A stretch of DNA of 6,608 nucleotides, taken from the NCBI GenBank assembly GCA_002719575.1, contig PBHS01000059.1, positions 12,175 through 18,782 of the forward strand. The letters run 5' to 3'. Below the pieces are notes generated by a model. The model ran no database searches. It had not been told where the DNA came from and worked only from the letters and a program-made list of their open reading frames with translations. A program made the position numbers and the translations under genes. Below are positions 1 to 6,092 of the stretch, one piece after another (positions within the stretch are counted from its first letter, which is position 1; the number at the start of each line of letters is the position of its first letter). The DNA is from Gammaproteobacteria bacterium. Its GTDB lineage: Bacteria > Pseudomonadota > Gammaproteobacteria > Pseudomonadales > Pseudohongiellaceae.

Positions 1-54
1 AGGCAACTGGAAGAACTCGCCGGCGATGAAGATCTGAGTCGCTACATTCTCTAA
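1..54 (+). CDS. hslU: HslU, ATPase subunit of the HslUV protease (C-terminal end only)
   Basis: Seventeen codons and a TAA stop at 52-54 are visible; the rest of the gene lies left of the window. The residues end in DEDLSRYIL, which matches the conserved tail of HslU (E. coli ends DEDLSRFIL). In this family the C-terminal tail of the AAA+ ATPase inserts between HslV subunits and activates the peptidase, so the functional terminus is preserved. The location next to a DUF971 gene agrees with the hslV-hslU-DUF971 order in Pseudomonas and relatives. The identification rests on a short peptide plus context, but both point the same way. Confidence 0.85.
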   Translation, partial: RQLEELAGDEDLSRYIL

Positions 55-68
55 TTGATCAACAAAGC

Positions 69-72
69 AAGG
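69..72 (+). promoter_or_regulatory. Ribosome binding site supporting a TTG start for the DUF971 gene
   Basis: AAGG lies 9 bases before TTG at 82. No comparable site precedes the other possible start, TTG at 55, which touches the hslU stop codon. The choice of start depends on this site and on the family's usual N-terminus. Confidence 0.45.
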
Positions 73-81
73 TCAGACTCT

Positions 82-477
82 TTGGTTCCGACAGAAATCA
101 AGCTGCATCGAAAATCAGCTAAGCTAGAGCTAACCTACTCCGAACGCGAATCTGTCGTCCTCAGTGCCGAGTTTTTGCGTGTACACTCTCCTTCGGCCGA
201 AGTTCGAGGTCATGGCAGAGGACAGGGAGTACTGCAAACCGGCAAACGATACGTGACCATCAATCGCATCGAAGCAGTCGGAAACTACGCCATTAAACTC
301 AACTTTGACGACGGTCACGACAGCGGAATTTACAGCTGGGACTACTTAGTTGAACTCGGCGAGAATAAGGGTTCGCTCTGGCAAGACTACCTTGCTAAAC
401 TGCGCGAAGCCGGCCAGACGCGGGAGCCACTCCCGGCTGACACTCGGGTAATCCAGATCAAGCCAGTTACCGATTAG
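82..477 (+). CDS. DUF971 (gamma-butyrobetaine hydroxylase-like N-terminal domain) protein
   Basis: A small single-domain protein of about 131 residues. It shows the DUF971 hallmarks in order: PTEIKLH near the N-terminus, AEFLRVHSPSAEVRGHG, GKR, EAVGNYAIKLNFDDGHDSG and IYSWDYLVELG. The same domain forms the N-terminus of gamma-butyrobetaine hydroxylase and is found in the plant Fe-S protein HCF101. Free-standing bacterial versions have no firmly established function that I know of. The protein has no cysteine, so the zinc-binding cysteines of the eukaryotic hydroxylase domain are absent. The frame has no ATG at all. TTG at 82 is preferred because AAGG (69-72) lies 9 bases upstream and the product then begins MVPTEIKLH, as is usual. 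TTG at 55, directly after the hslU stop, is an alternative with no ribosome site. It is probably cotranscribed with hslVU. Confidence 0.85.
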   Translation: MVPTEIKLHRKSAKLELTYSERESVVLSAEFLRVHSPSAEVRGHGRGQGVLQTGKRYVTINRIEAVGNYAIKLNFDDGHDSGIYSWDYLVELGENKGSLWQDYLAKLREAGQTREPLPADTRVIQIKPVTD

Positions 478-481
478 ACTC

Positions 482-1285
482 ATGAACGATTCGACAGCTG
501 ACCAGACTGCTCCGCAGGGGGAAACCACTCACTTCGGTTACAAACAAGTTCCAATCAACGAAAAACACGAGCGAGTGGCGGAGGTGTTCAGGTCCGTCGC
601 GACTCGGTATGACTTGATGAATGACATGATGTCATTGGGAACTCATCGACTGATAAAGCGCTTTACCATTGAGCTAAGTGGACTACGTCGCGGTCAAAGG
701 GTCTTGGATCTGGCCGGCGGCACGGGCGATCTGAGCATGCGCTTCTCGCCGATAGTAGGCAAAGAGGGACAAGTGGTGTTGGCGGATATCAACTCGGCGA
801 TGCTTGAGGTCGGTAGAGACCGCATTGTTAACAGGGGCTTGCAATCCAATATCACCGTCGCACAGAGCGATGCAGAGCGTTTGCCTTTTGCTGACAACAC
901 CTTTGACTGTGTGTGCATTGCCTACGGCCTTCGAAATGTAACCCGAAAAGTAAAGGCACTGGAATCAATCCGTCGCGTTCTTAGACCCGGCGGAAGATTA
1001 CTGGTGCTGGAATTTTCTAAACCAAAAAATCGGATCATCTCGAAGGCCTATAACGCCTTTTCGCAGCTTTGGCCGATCGCTGGCAAGATGATCGTTGGCG
1101 ACGGCGACAGCTATCGTTATCTCGTGGAATCAATTCGCGTACATCCGGATCAGGAGACTCTCCTAGCCATGCTGGACAAAGCAGGCTTTGCGGAAACACG
1201 ATTTCACAACGTCCTTAATGGCATAAGCGCGATTCATGTCGGCGTCAAACCCTGGAGCCCCTTTGGTGGTCAAACCGCTATTTAG
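482..1285 (+). CDS. ubiE: UbiE, ubiquinone/menaquinone C-methyltransferase
   Basis: A 267-residue SAM-dependent methyltransferase that methylates the ring carbon of 2-polyprenyl-6-methoxy-1,4-benzoquinol (and demethylmenaquinol where menaquinone is made). Seen in order: the N-terminal FGYKQVPINEKHERVAEVF (18-36), the UbiE signature YDLMNDMMSLGTHRL (43-57), the SAM-binding motif I VLDLAGGTGDL (74-84), the acidic D102 at the end of strand 2, SDAERLPF (129-136), and the second signature RVLRPGGRLLVLEFSKP (165-181). The tryptophan usual at the end of the first signature (HRLW) is Ile58 here. E. coli UbiE has 251 residues; the excess comes from a longer N-terminus and a C-terminal extension of about a dozen residues that runs into ubiJ. 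ATG 482 lies 4 bases after the DUF971 stop, so the genes are probably one transcript. Confidence 0.95.
   Translation: MNDSTADQTAPQGETTHFGYKQVPINEKHERVAEVFRSVATRYDLMNDMMSLGTHRLIKRFTIELSGLRRGQRVLDLAGGTGDLSMRFSPIVGKEGQVVLADINSAMLEVGRDRIVNRGLQSNITVAQSDAERLPFADNTFDCVCIAYGLRNVTRKVKALESIRRVLRPGGRLLVLEFSKPKNRIISKAYNAFSQLWPIAGKMIVGDGDSYRYLVESIRVHPDQETLLAMLDKAGFAETRFHNVLNGISAIHVGVKPWSPFGGQTAI
1254..1257 (+). promoter_or_regulatory. Ribosome binding site supporting a GTG start for ubiJ
   Basis: GGAG lies 8 bases before GTG at 1266, inside the last codons of ubiE. It favours that start over ATG 1236, which would overlap ubiE by 50 bases and add ten residues unlike the family. Confidence 0.45.
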
Positions 1286-1913
1286 TAGTCTCGTCCTCGC
1301 TCCCGCGGGAATGGCGATCAATCAACTGATAGAAGATGATCCGCATTTAGCTGGCCTAGTCGAACCGTTTACAAATAAATATCTTGAGATCGAAACCAGC
1401 CAGCCAGACATAACAATTTCTGTGCAGTTCGAACCGAGTCGAATTCGGCTGAGCAACCTTGATAGCGCCACCCTCGGCTTGCATCCGGATGCGAAAGTCC
1501 GGGCACCGGCGTTCGTTCTGGTATCCATGTTAGCCCGTGATGCGGGCTCTCGGGGCCTGGTGAATCCAAAACTGGAACTGTCTGGCGACATTGAGTTTGT
1601 CCAAGCAGTTCTGCGCGCGCTTCAGCGGGCCGACATTCGGTGGAGCGACCTGCTAGGCGCAACATTCGGCGACATTCTCTCCGAGCAGCTTACCAAGTTA
1701 ATTGAGGCCGGTTCGGATTGGACCAGACAGTCCAAAACCCGTATGAGGCGCAACGTGGAGGACTACCTAAAAGAAGAGATCGGCTTTGTACCCAGCCACT
1801 TTGAGGCTGCCCGATTCGCTGAACAACTGCATGATTTACGCCTCCACTTAGACCGGATCACAGCCCGCGCTCAGGAGCTTGGTGGGCGAGTTAATACGCT
1901 TATAAGCGACTGA
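1266..1913 (+). CDS. ubiJ: UbiJ, SCP2-domain ubiquinone biosynthesis accessory factor
   Basis: About 215 residues (E. coli UbiJ has 201). The N-terminal half has the SCP2 (sterol carrier protein 2-like) layout, with alternating beta strands and a lipid-binding fold. The conserved UbiJ block follows: LSGDIEFVQAVLRALQ and then ADIRWSDLLGATFGDI, with the second GD motif. The C-terminus is helical and charged (FEAARFAEQLHDLRLHLDRI), fitting the family's coiled coil ending in a leucine-rich heptad. UbiJ organises the cytosolic Ubi enzymes in a lipid-binding complex with UbiK. The position between ubiE and ubiB is the standard ubiEJB operon. GTG 1266 is chosen for its GGAG site; it overlaps ubiE by 20 bases, implying translational coupling. 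ATG 1236 is the alternative. The gene ends in a double stop, TGA-TAA. Confidence 0.9.
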   Translation: MVKPLFSSLVLAPAGMAINQLIEDDPHLAGLVEPFTNKYLEIETSQPDITISVQFEPSRIRLSNLDSATLGLHPDAKVRAPAFVLVSMLARDAGSRGLVNPKLELSGDIEFVQAVLRALQRADIRWSDLLGATFGDILSEQLTKLIEAGSDWTRQSKTRMRRNVEDYLKEEIGFVPSHFEAARFAEQLHDLRLHLDRITARAQELGGRVNTLISD

Positions 1914-1942
1914 TAATCAAGAGATTATAGGTTCAGATCGCT

Positions 1943-1970
1943 TGTGGCTCTCACGCTCAGATGCTATCTT
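1943..1970 (+). promoter_or_regulatory. Possible sigma70 promoter ahead of ubiB
   Basis: TTGTGG (1943-1948) and TATCTT (1965-1970) are separated by 16 bases, and TGC before the second hexamer makes an extended -10. Transcription would begin near 1977, about 24 bases before GTG 2001. The ubiJ-ubiB gap of 87 bases is the longest within the ubi block, which leaves room for a promoter. Neither hexamer is a perfect match, so this is tentative. Confidence 0.25.
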
Positions 1971-2000
1971 TGCTCCCACTCAACCAGAGCCAGCTTACAC

Positions 2001-3638
2001 GTGTCGAACTTGCCACGCCTTTTCAGAATCCTCAGTATCACGGCCAAATTCCGACTTTATGAATTCGCCGAGGGGCAGTCGGTCTACCTCTTGTTGCGTT
2101 TGATTCTGCTGCCATTCTCTCTAATCAGCTTGTTCTCTCGCAGCACCCAGAGCAACAGGAATGTGCGCCTGCGCCTCGCCCTCGAAGCTCTGGGCCCGAT
2201 ATACATCAAATTTGGCCAGCTACTCTCTACCCGGCGAGATTTCCTGCCGCCAGCACTGGCAGACGAGCTTGCTGCATTGCAAGATAAAGTTCCACCATTT
2301 AGTGAACCAAAGATCGCGTCTCTCATCAGTGATCGGCTCGGTCTGCCTATTACAGAAGTTTTCAGCACCCTGGACGATCAACCGCTCGCATCCGCGTCGA
2401 TCGCCCAGGTCCACTGCGCCAGGTTACTCAGCGGCGAAGAAGTGGTGGTCAAAATCGTACGACCGGGTATCGAAGAAACCGTTCGGGCCGACATCAGGTT
2501 GCTTGCACAACTGGCCAGCCTTCTTGCTCGCACTTCCTCGCTGGGTCGGCGGCTTCATCCTCAAGAGGTCATAAACGACTACAAAGTGGTCATTCTCAAT
2601 GAGCTCAACTTACTCGCAGAGGCCGCGAATACATCGCAACTGCGACGCAATTTTGAGAACTCGGCTAACCTTTATGTCCCGAAGGTTTACTGGGATTTCT
2701 GCCGGCCAGATCTGATCGTCCTCGAACGCATTCATGGCATGCCGATAAGTCAAATCGAAGCCCTTCTTGAGCACCAAGTCGATTTGAAAAAACTAGCGGA
2801 ACGAGGAGTTGAGATCTTCTTCCAACAGGTGTTCGATCACAACTTTTTCCACGCAGACATGCACCCAGGGAACATCTTCGTTGCCTTTGATGAGCCAGAT
2901 TCACCGCAATATATCGCCATTGACTGCGCTATCATGGGGTCATTGAGTGGTGATGATCAGGAGTATATGGCCAAAAATCTGCTAGCGATTTTTCAGCGAG
3001 ATTATCGTCGCGTTGCAGAACTGCACATCAGTTGTGGCTGGATACCGCCGGAAACGCCGGTGCATGAATTTGAATCGGCCATTCGCACCGTGTGTGAGCC
3101 AATTTTCGAGAAACCACTGGGTGAAATCTCGTTTGGGCAGATCCTGGTGCAACTGTTCAATACTGCAAGCCGGTTCGACATGGAGGTACAGCCTTCGCTG
3201 GTGTTGCTGCAAAAAACCTTGCTGAATATCGAAGGGCTCGGTCGGCAGCTTTATCCGGAGCTGGACCTCTGGCAAACGGCGCTGCCCTACCTGGAGCGCT
3301 GGAGGGCCAAACGCCTGAGCCCTATTGCACTTCTGACTCGGTTGAGCGAGCAGTTTCCGGAATGGATTGACCAGCTTCCCCAACTACCGGCGCTCATCTT
3401 AAGGGCAATCAACCAAACTGGCGAGCTCAGCGCGTTAAGCAATACCCTTGAGAGCCTTCGTCAGCAGCAAGAGAAAGAGCTTGCTGAAAAGCACGCACGC
3501 GATCGATTAGTAGGATTTTTGGCCTTAGGACTCAGCGCGCTAACGCTGCTTCTTCCTGCCGGAGCAAGCATCAGCAGTGTTCCTATCACAACGCTGGGCT
3601 TGGCTGGGATCGGACTCTACCTTTTGTTTTTTCGCTAG
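2001..3638 (+). CDS. ubiB: UbiB, atypical kinase/ATPase for ubiquinone biosynthesis
   Basis: With GTG 2001 the protein is 545 residues; E. coli UbiB has 546. Family motifs in order: the inhibitory KxGQ motif in YIKFGQLLSTRRD (68-80), the Ala-rich loop ASIAQVH (132-138), the nucleotide-binding lysine in VVVKIVRPG (148-156), NELNLLAEAAN (200-210), the catalytic HADMHPGNIF (284-293), and the metal-binding DCA (308-310). The last replaces DFG/DCG, with alanine for glycine. The block AIRTVCEPIFEKPL and the LLQKTLLNIEGLGRQLYPELDLW segment are nearly as in E. coli. Two hydrophobic helices (about 503-519 and 528-544) anchor it in the inner membrane. Its ATPase activity is thought to help extract quinone precursors from the membrane for the Ubi complex. 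The frame has no ATG before codon 247; GTG 1944 would add 19 residues unlike the family's start. Confidence 0.95.
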   Translation: MSNLPRLFRILSITAKFRLYEFAEGQSVYLLLRLILLPFSLISLFSRSTQSNRNVRLRLALEALGPIYIKFGQLLSTRRDFLPPALADELAALQDKVPPFSEPKIASLISDRLGLPITEVFSTLDDQPLASASIAQVHCARLLSGEEVVVKIVRPGIEETVRADIRLLAQLASLLARTSSLGRRLHPQEVINDYKVVILNELNLLAEAANTSQLRRNFENSANLYVPKVYWDFCRPDLIVLERIHGMPISQIEALLEHQVDLKKLAERGVEIFFQQVFDHNFFHADMHPGNIFVAFDEPDSPQYIAIDCAIMGSLSGDDQEYMAKNLLAIFQRDYRRVAELHISCGWIPPETPVHEFESAIRTVCEPIFEKPLGEISFGQILVQLFNTASRFDMEVQPSLVLLQKTLLNIEGLGRQLYPELDLWQTALPYLERWRAKRLSPIALLTRLSEQFPEWIDQLPQLPALILRAINQTGELSALSNTLESLRQQQEKELAEKHARDRLVGFLALGLSALTLLLPAGASISSVPITTLGLAGIGLYLLFFR

Positions 3639-3661
3639 TGAGGGCGCATACTGCTGTTGGG

Positions 3662-3686
3662 AGGCCTGAACCTAACCAGGTGGCCT
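3662..3686 (+). other. Hairpin shortly after ubiB
   Basis: AGGCC (3662-3666) pairs with GGCCT (3682-3686), and ACCT (3670-3673) with AGGT (3678-3681). This leaves a 3-base bulge (TGA) and an AACC loop, giving nine base pairs in total. It begins 24 bases after the ubiB stop. No run of T follows, so it is not a standard intrinsic terminator. It could mark the 3' end of the ubi message or be chance structure in decayed sequence; it overlaps the probable start of the hisI remnant. Confidence 0.35.
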
Positions 3687-3975
3687 AGCATGTAAGGGGC
3701 CTCATCCAAGTAGATCGTGACACAGACCCGGTCTATCGGGAACCACTCACCACGCCAGCGACTGAAAAGCGCGCTGTCCGCTGGTTTTGCTCTATTGGCA
3801 AACTGTGGTGCAAAGGCGAAGAGCTTGGAAATTTGCAAAGTTAATGTAAATCAGACGCGAAGGTGACTCTACGTGCTTTCGGGTTGCACAGCAAAGCAGC
3901 GACATTGCCTGTTCAACAGGAAAAGCCAGCTGATCATGTCAGCGAAAAGAAAATGATTTATGGATAGTGACAGAC
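3666..3975 (+). pseudogene. hisI: Decayed hisI (phosphoribosyl-AMP cyclohydrolase)
   Basis: No intact gene lies between ubiB and hisE, where hisI sits in Pseudomonas and relatives. One plus frame gives RGLIQ (3695-3709) and then an open block from 3731 to 3838 that aligns without gaps to the HisI region [35 protein letters not shown]. Here it reads YREPL, TEKRAV, RWFCSI, GKLWCKGEELG and NLQ. Damage is extensive. About nine residues (including the family's VLMMAWM) are missing before YRE. A TAA stop occurs at 3842. The metal-binding DCDAD has become KSDAK (3848-3862), after several missing residues. A +1 frame change is needed to reach a CHTGR...C-like relic (TAKQRHCLFNR, 3888-3920). A third frame may hold the tail (NDLWIVTD, to 3975). 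The outer ends, including RWPSM at 3678-3692, are guesses; the core at 3698-3838 is solid. HisI would open the ring of phosphoribosyl-AMP in step 3 of histidine synthesis. Confidence 0.82.
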
Positions 3976-4069
3976 TAGGGCGCTATCGAACTGGAAAGTC
4001 TCTGCAAATCCAAGGTCGATGAAAGCAAAATTCGGCGTTGCGCCAACGCTAAGCCTCAAATAGGTAATA

Positions 4070-4405
4070 GTGAAAATGATGAATGATGTACTTACCAATC
4101 TGGCCCAGGTACTGGAAAAAAGAAAATCTGCCAAAGCGGAAGAATCCTACGTAGCCAGCCTTTATGCCAAGGGTCTGAATAAAATTCTCGAGAAAGTCGG
4201 TGAAGAGGCCAATGAAACGATCCTTGCAGCAAAAGACTACCAGGGGCCTGAGGCGACTAATAACCAGGTTATCCATGAAACAGCAGATCTTTGGTTCCAT
4301 ACCCTTGTTATGCTTAGTTACCTCGATTTACATCCCGAACAGGTGTTGGAGGAACTGGCAAAACGCTTTAACATATCTGGAATTGCTGAGAAAGCATCGC
4401 GATAA
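4070..4405 (+). CDS. hisE: HisE, phosphoribosyl-ATP pyrophosphatase
   Basis: A 111-residue all-helical enzyme of the MazG/HisE fold. It cleaves pyrophosphate from phosphoribosyl-ATP, the second step of histidine synthesis, in the cytoplasm. Seen: [18 protein letters not shown] (14-31), the metal-binding KVGEEANET (42-50), ILAAK (51-55), and [14 protein letters not shown] (69-82), with Glu and Asp residues in the usual spacing. The C-terminus [13 protein letters not shown] (99-111) is normal, so the gene looks functional. It stands alone rather than fused to HisI, and its usual upstream neighbour hisI is decayed. GTG 4070 has AGG (4062-4064) 5 bases upstream. ATG 4076 or 4079 are equally plausible from the protein side and would remove two or three residues. 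Confidence 0.93.
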   Translation: MKMMNDVLTNLAQVLEKRKSAKAEESYVASLYAKGLNKILEKVGEEANETILAAKDYQGPEATNNQVIHETADLWFHTLVMLSYLDLHPEQVLEELAKRFNISGIAEKASR

Positions 4406-4415
4406 ACTTAGTTCC

Positions 4416-4447
4416 CCGCAGCCAAGCCCATACAGGCTGCTGGTTTT
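4416..4447 (+). terminator. Terminator-like hairpin between hisE and tatA
   Basis: CC-GCAGCC (4416-4423) can pair with GGCTGC-T-GG (4435-4443), giving eight base pairs with one bulged T. TTTT (4444-4447) follows at once, and the tatA ribosome site GGAGG begins at 4448. The stem is modest and the T run short, so partial termination or attenuation between hisE and tatA is more likely than a full stop. I see no clear promoter between it and tatA. Confidence 0.33.
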
Positions 4448-4458
4448 GGAGGTTTAAG

Positions 4459-4689
4459 ATGGGTTTAGGTGGAATAGGCATTTGGCAGCTACTTATTATT
4501 TTACTGATCGTTTTTATGCTGTTTGGAACCAAAAAGCTGCGAAATCTCGGGTCGGATCTCGGTGGCGCTCTTAAAGGCTTCAAAACAGCCATGAAAGATG
4601 AGGGCGCCTTGGCGGCGTCCGATGAGGCGGAAGAGGCCTCCGATGAAACCATTGAAGCCATGGCCGAAAAAGTCGAAACCAAATCCTGA
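4459..4689 (+). CDS. tatA: TatA, pore-forming subunit of the twin-arginine translocase
   Basis: A 76-residue single-span membrane protein that polymerises at TatBC to let folded proteins with twin-arginine signal peptides cross the inner membrane. Seen: a short N-terminus, a transmembrane helix from about 6 to 22 with the polar Gln10 (Q8 in E. coli), the [10 protein letters not shown] hinge (22-31), and the amphipathic helix [17 protein letters not shown] (32-48). An acidic, low-complexity tail rich in Glu and Ala follows. The sequence is very close to E. coli TatA (IWQLLII, FGTKKL, GSDLG), and the length is within the normal range. A strong ribosome site, GGAGG (4448-4452), lies 6 bases before ATG, the best in the window. 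That fits the known large excess of TatA over TatB and TatC. Confidence 0.95.
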   Translation: MGLGGIGIWQLLIILLIVFMLFGTKKLRNLGSDLGGALKGFKTAMKDEGALAASDEAEEASDETIEAMAEKVETKS

Positions 4690-4746
4690 TTGCTGGTCAC
4701 GGGACCGACTCATGCAAGACCGGCTCTAGTCCGTCTCCGGCAGCAA
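4690..4746 (+). other. Long hairpin filling the tatA-tatB gap
   Basis: TTGCTG (4690-4695), which begins right after the tatA stop, pairs with CAGCAA (4741-4746). Inside it ACGGGAC (4699-4705) pairs with GTCCGT (4729-4734), with one bulged G. Twelve base pairs surround a loop of 23 bases, and the structure ends 16 bases before tatB. No T run follows. In inference it could protect the 3' end of a tatA message or lower readthrough to tatB, helping TatA exceed TatB. Confidence 0.35.
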
Positions 4747-4762
4747 ACGTCGGCTCTGAATC

Positions 4763-5293
4763 ATGTTCAACATCGGCTCATTTGAAGTTCTCCTGATCTG
4801 CGTGATTGCGCTTTTAGTGCTCGGTCCCGAGCGCCTGCCTGGCGCGATTCGAACTGCCGGATTATGGATTGGCCGATTTCGAAGGAGCTTCTACAAGGTT
4901 AAGTCCGAAATCGAGCGGGAGCTGAATGCCGATGAGGTACGCCGGCAGCTTCACAATGAAAGCGTCATAGCTGAACTAGAAGCCGCCAAAGATGGCGTCG
5001 AGATGGCCGCCAAGGAAACACAGGCGTCGATGAACAAGATCGTGAACAGCGAAAATTTTGACCCGGGCGCATCCCGATATGCCGACGGGCAGAAAGCCTC
5101 TTCGGATGCCGAAAGTCAGGCAGTCCAGCCGGAAACGCTGATTGAAGAAGTTAAATCAGTCGGCGAGGAACTGCAGAAAGTAGGAGACGAGGTCAAGGAA
5201 GGTCTTTACGGCCTTGGCAAGAATCCCAAGCTGGCCGGCATTGAAAAGTCGAAGGAAGGCGACACCGGAAAATCGGGCAAGGCCACATCATGA
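4763..5293 (+). CDS. tatB: TatB, receptor-complex subunit of the twin-arginine translocase
   Basis: A 176-residue protein with one membrane helix that forms, with TatC, the site that binds twin-arginine signal peptides. Seen: the TatB-type N-terminus [11 protein letters not shown] with the conserved Glu8, a transmembrane helix (about 6-20), and the Gly21-Pro22 hinge in [12 protein letters not shown] (19-30). A long amphipathic helix rich in Lys, Arg and Glu (about 31-75) follows. The tail (about 75-176) is hydrophilic and low in complexity, with [18 protein letters not shown] as a probable further helix. E. coli TatB is 171 residues. The MF start and the E8 and GP residues distinguish it from TatA. 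No strong ribosome site precedes ATG 4763, unlike tatA. Its stop overlaps the tatC start in an ATGA, so the two are translationally coupled and probably made in similar amounts. Confidence 0.94.
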   Translation: MFNIGSFEVLLICVIALLVLGPERLPGAIRTAGLWIGRFRRSFYKVKSEIERELNADEVRRQLHNESVIAELEAAKDGVEMAAKETQASMNKIVNSENFDPGASRYADGQKASSDAESQAVQPETLIEEVKSVGEELQKVGDEVKEGLYGLGKNPKLAGIEKSKEGDTGKSGKATS

Positions 5294-6063
5294 GTTTGGG
5301 TGGGGAAGAAGAGCTCACTCTCATTGATCACCTAATCGAGCTTCGGGACCGCATTTTAAAGTCAGTGATCGCCGTTGTTCTGTTGTTCCTGGCGCTTTTC
5401 GCTTTCTCAAATGACATCTACACTTATGTCGCTACACCACTGCTTGACGCGCTGCCCGAAGGATCAACCATGATAGCTATTGATCCCACGTCGCCATTTT
5501 TTGCGCCATTCAAACTCACTTTCTACGTGGCTTTCCTAATCGCCGCACCGTACATACTTTTTCAGTTGTGGTCGTTTATCGCACCAGGTCTGTATCAAAA
5601 TGAAAAGACCGTTGCGATTCCGCTGTTCATTTCTTCTGTCTTGCTGTTCTACGGTGGCATTGCCTTCGCACGCTACGTCTTATTCGGGTTTGTATTCGCT
5701 TTTTTTGTTTCAGTCGCTCCTGAAGGCATTTCGGTCGCACCAGACATCAACAGCTTTCTTAGCTTCGCGCTCACCATTTTTCTTGCTTTTGGGATCGCTT
5801 TTGAAGTTCCGATTGCGGTTTTTATATTCATCTGGGCCGGCATCGCTGAACCGGAATCCCTGACAGAAAAGCGGCCCTATGTGATCGTTGCCTGTTTTGT
5901 TGTGGGAATGTTGCTGACACCTGCCGATCCTTTCACGCAGTCCATGTTGGCAATCCCGATGTGGATGCTGTTTGAAGCCGGGATCGTTGCCGGCAAGATA
6001 ATCCGTAATAAGCAAGCGGAAGAAGAAGCAAACAGTAATCAGCAGGATTCACCCGTCGATTGA
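5290..6063 (+). CDS. tatC: TatC, core subunit of the twin-arginine translocase
   Basis: A 257-residue protein with six membrane helices that recognises the twin-arginine motif on its cytoplasmic face. Seen: [12 protein letters not shown] (11-22) at the N-terminus; [15 protein letters not shown] (68-82); [11 protein letters not shown] (96-106) with the signal-binding Glu105 (E103 in E. coli); the membrane-buried Glu172 in [11 protein letters not shown] (167-177; E170 in E. coli); KRPYVIV (194-200); and [26 protein letters not shown] (204-229). The C-terminal tail is short, charged and cytoplasmic. Length and motifs match E. coli TatC (258) along the whole protein. The start overlaps the tatB stop by four bases. 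The tatD gene that follows in E. coli is absent; the next gene points the other way. Confidence 0.97.
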   Translation: MSLGGEEELTLIDHLIELRDRILKSVIAVVLLFLALFAFSNDIYTYVATPLLDALPEGSTMIAIDPTSPFFAPFKLTFYVAFLIAAPYILFQLWSFIAPGLYQNEKTVAIPLFISSVLLFYGGIAFARYVLFGFVFAFFVSVAPEGISVAPDINSFLSFALTIFLAFGIAFEVPIAVFIFIWAGIAEPESLTEKRPYVIVACFVVGMLLTPADPFTQSMLAIPMWMLFEAGIVAGKIIRNKQAEEEANSNQQDSPVD

Positions 6064-6067
6064 GATC

Positions 6068-6092
6068 AAATTGCTAGTCAGCTTCTTAGCAA
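6068..6092 (-). terminator. Weak hairpin between convergent tatC and dtd
   Basis: TTGCTA (6071-6076) pairs with TAGCAA (6087-6092), a six-base stem with a 10-base loop that overlaps the last dtd codons. Read on the minus strand the stem is followed by TTT (6070-6068). It is short and A/T-rich, so it is at best a weak terminator for dtd. I see nothing stronger for tatC. Confidence 0.2.

Noticed and set aside
1322..1665. Two overlapping open frames on the minus strand opposite ubiJ
   Set aside because: UbiJ is well supported by its motifs and operon position; the antisense frames are compositional by-products.
2161..2574. A 137-codon open frame on the plus strand in another frame within ubiB
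   Set aside because: It is a shadow of the conserved UbiB core, where the KxGQ and ASIAQVH motifs are read in the real frame.
2982..3383. A 133-codon open frame on the minus strand inside ubiB
   Set aside because: The plus strand is unmistakable UbiB throughout; the antisense product is low-quality and matches nothing known.
3635..3838. A 67-codon open frame on the minus strand in the ubiB-hisE gap
   Set aside because: It is antisense to the recognisable hisI remnant, resembles no family I know and has no ribosome site I can see.
3976..4069. A possible promoter for hisE
   Set aside because: I looked for -35/-10 pairs upstream of hisE and found no combination with good hexamers and spacing; the best (TTGCGC at 4038) would place the -10 on the ribosome site.
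3639..4069. A small RNA or riboswitch in the ubiB-hisE gap
   Set aside because: Most of the gap is explained as decayed hisI; apart from one short hairpin I see no structure that resembles a known riboswitch or leader.
4368..4713. Minus-strand open frames opposite tatA
   Set aside because: The plus strand encodes a textbook TatA with a strong ribosome site; the antisense frames have none.
4721..4757. A 7-base direct repeat (CGGCTCT at 4721 and 4751)
   Set aside because: It is too short to exceed chance and is better treated as part of the tatA-tatB hairpin region.
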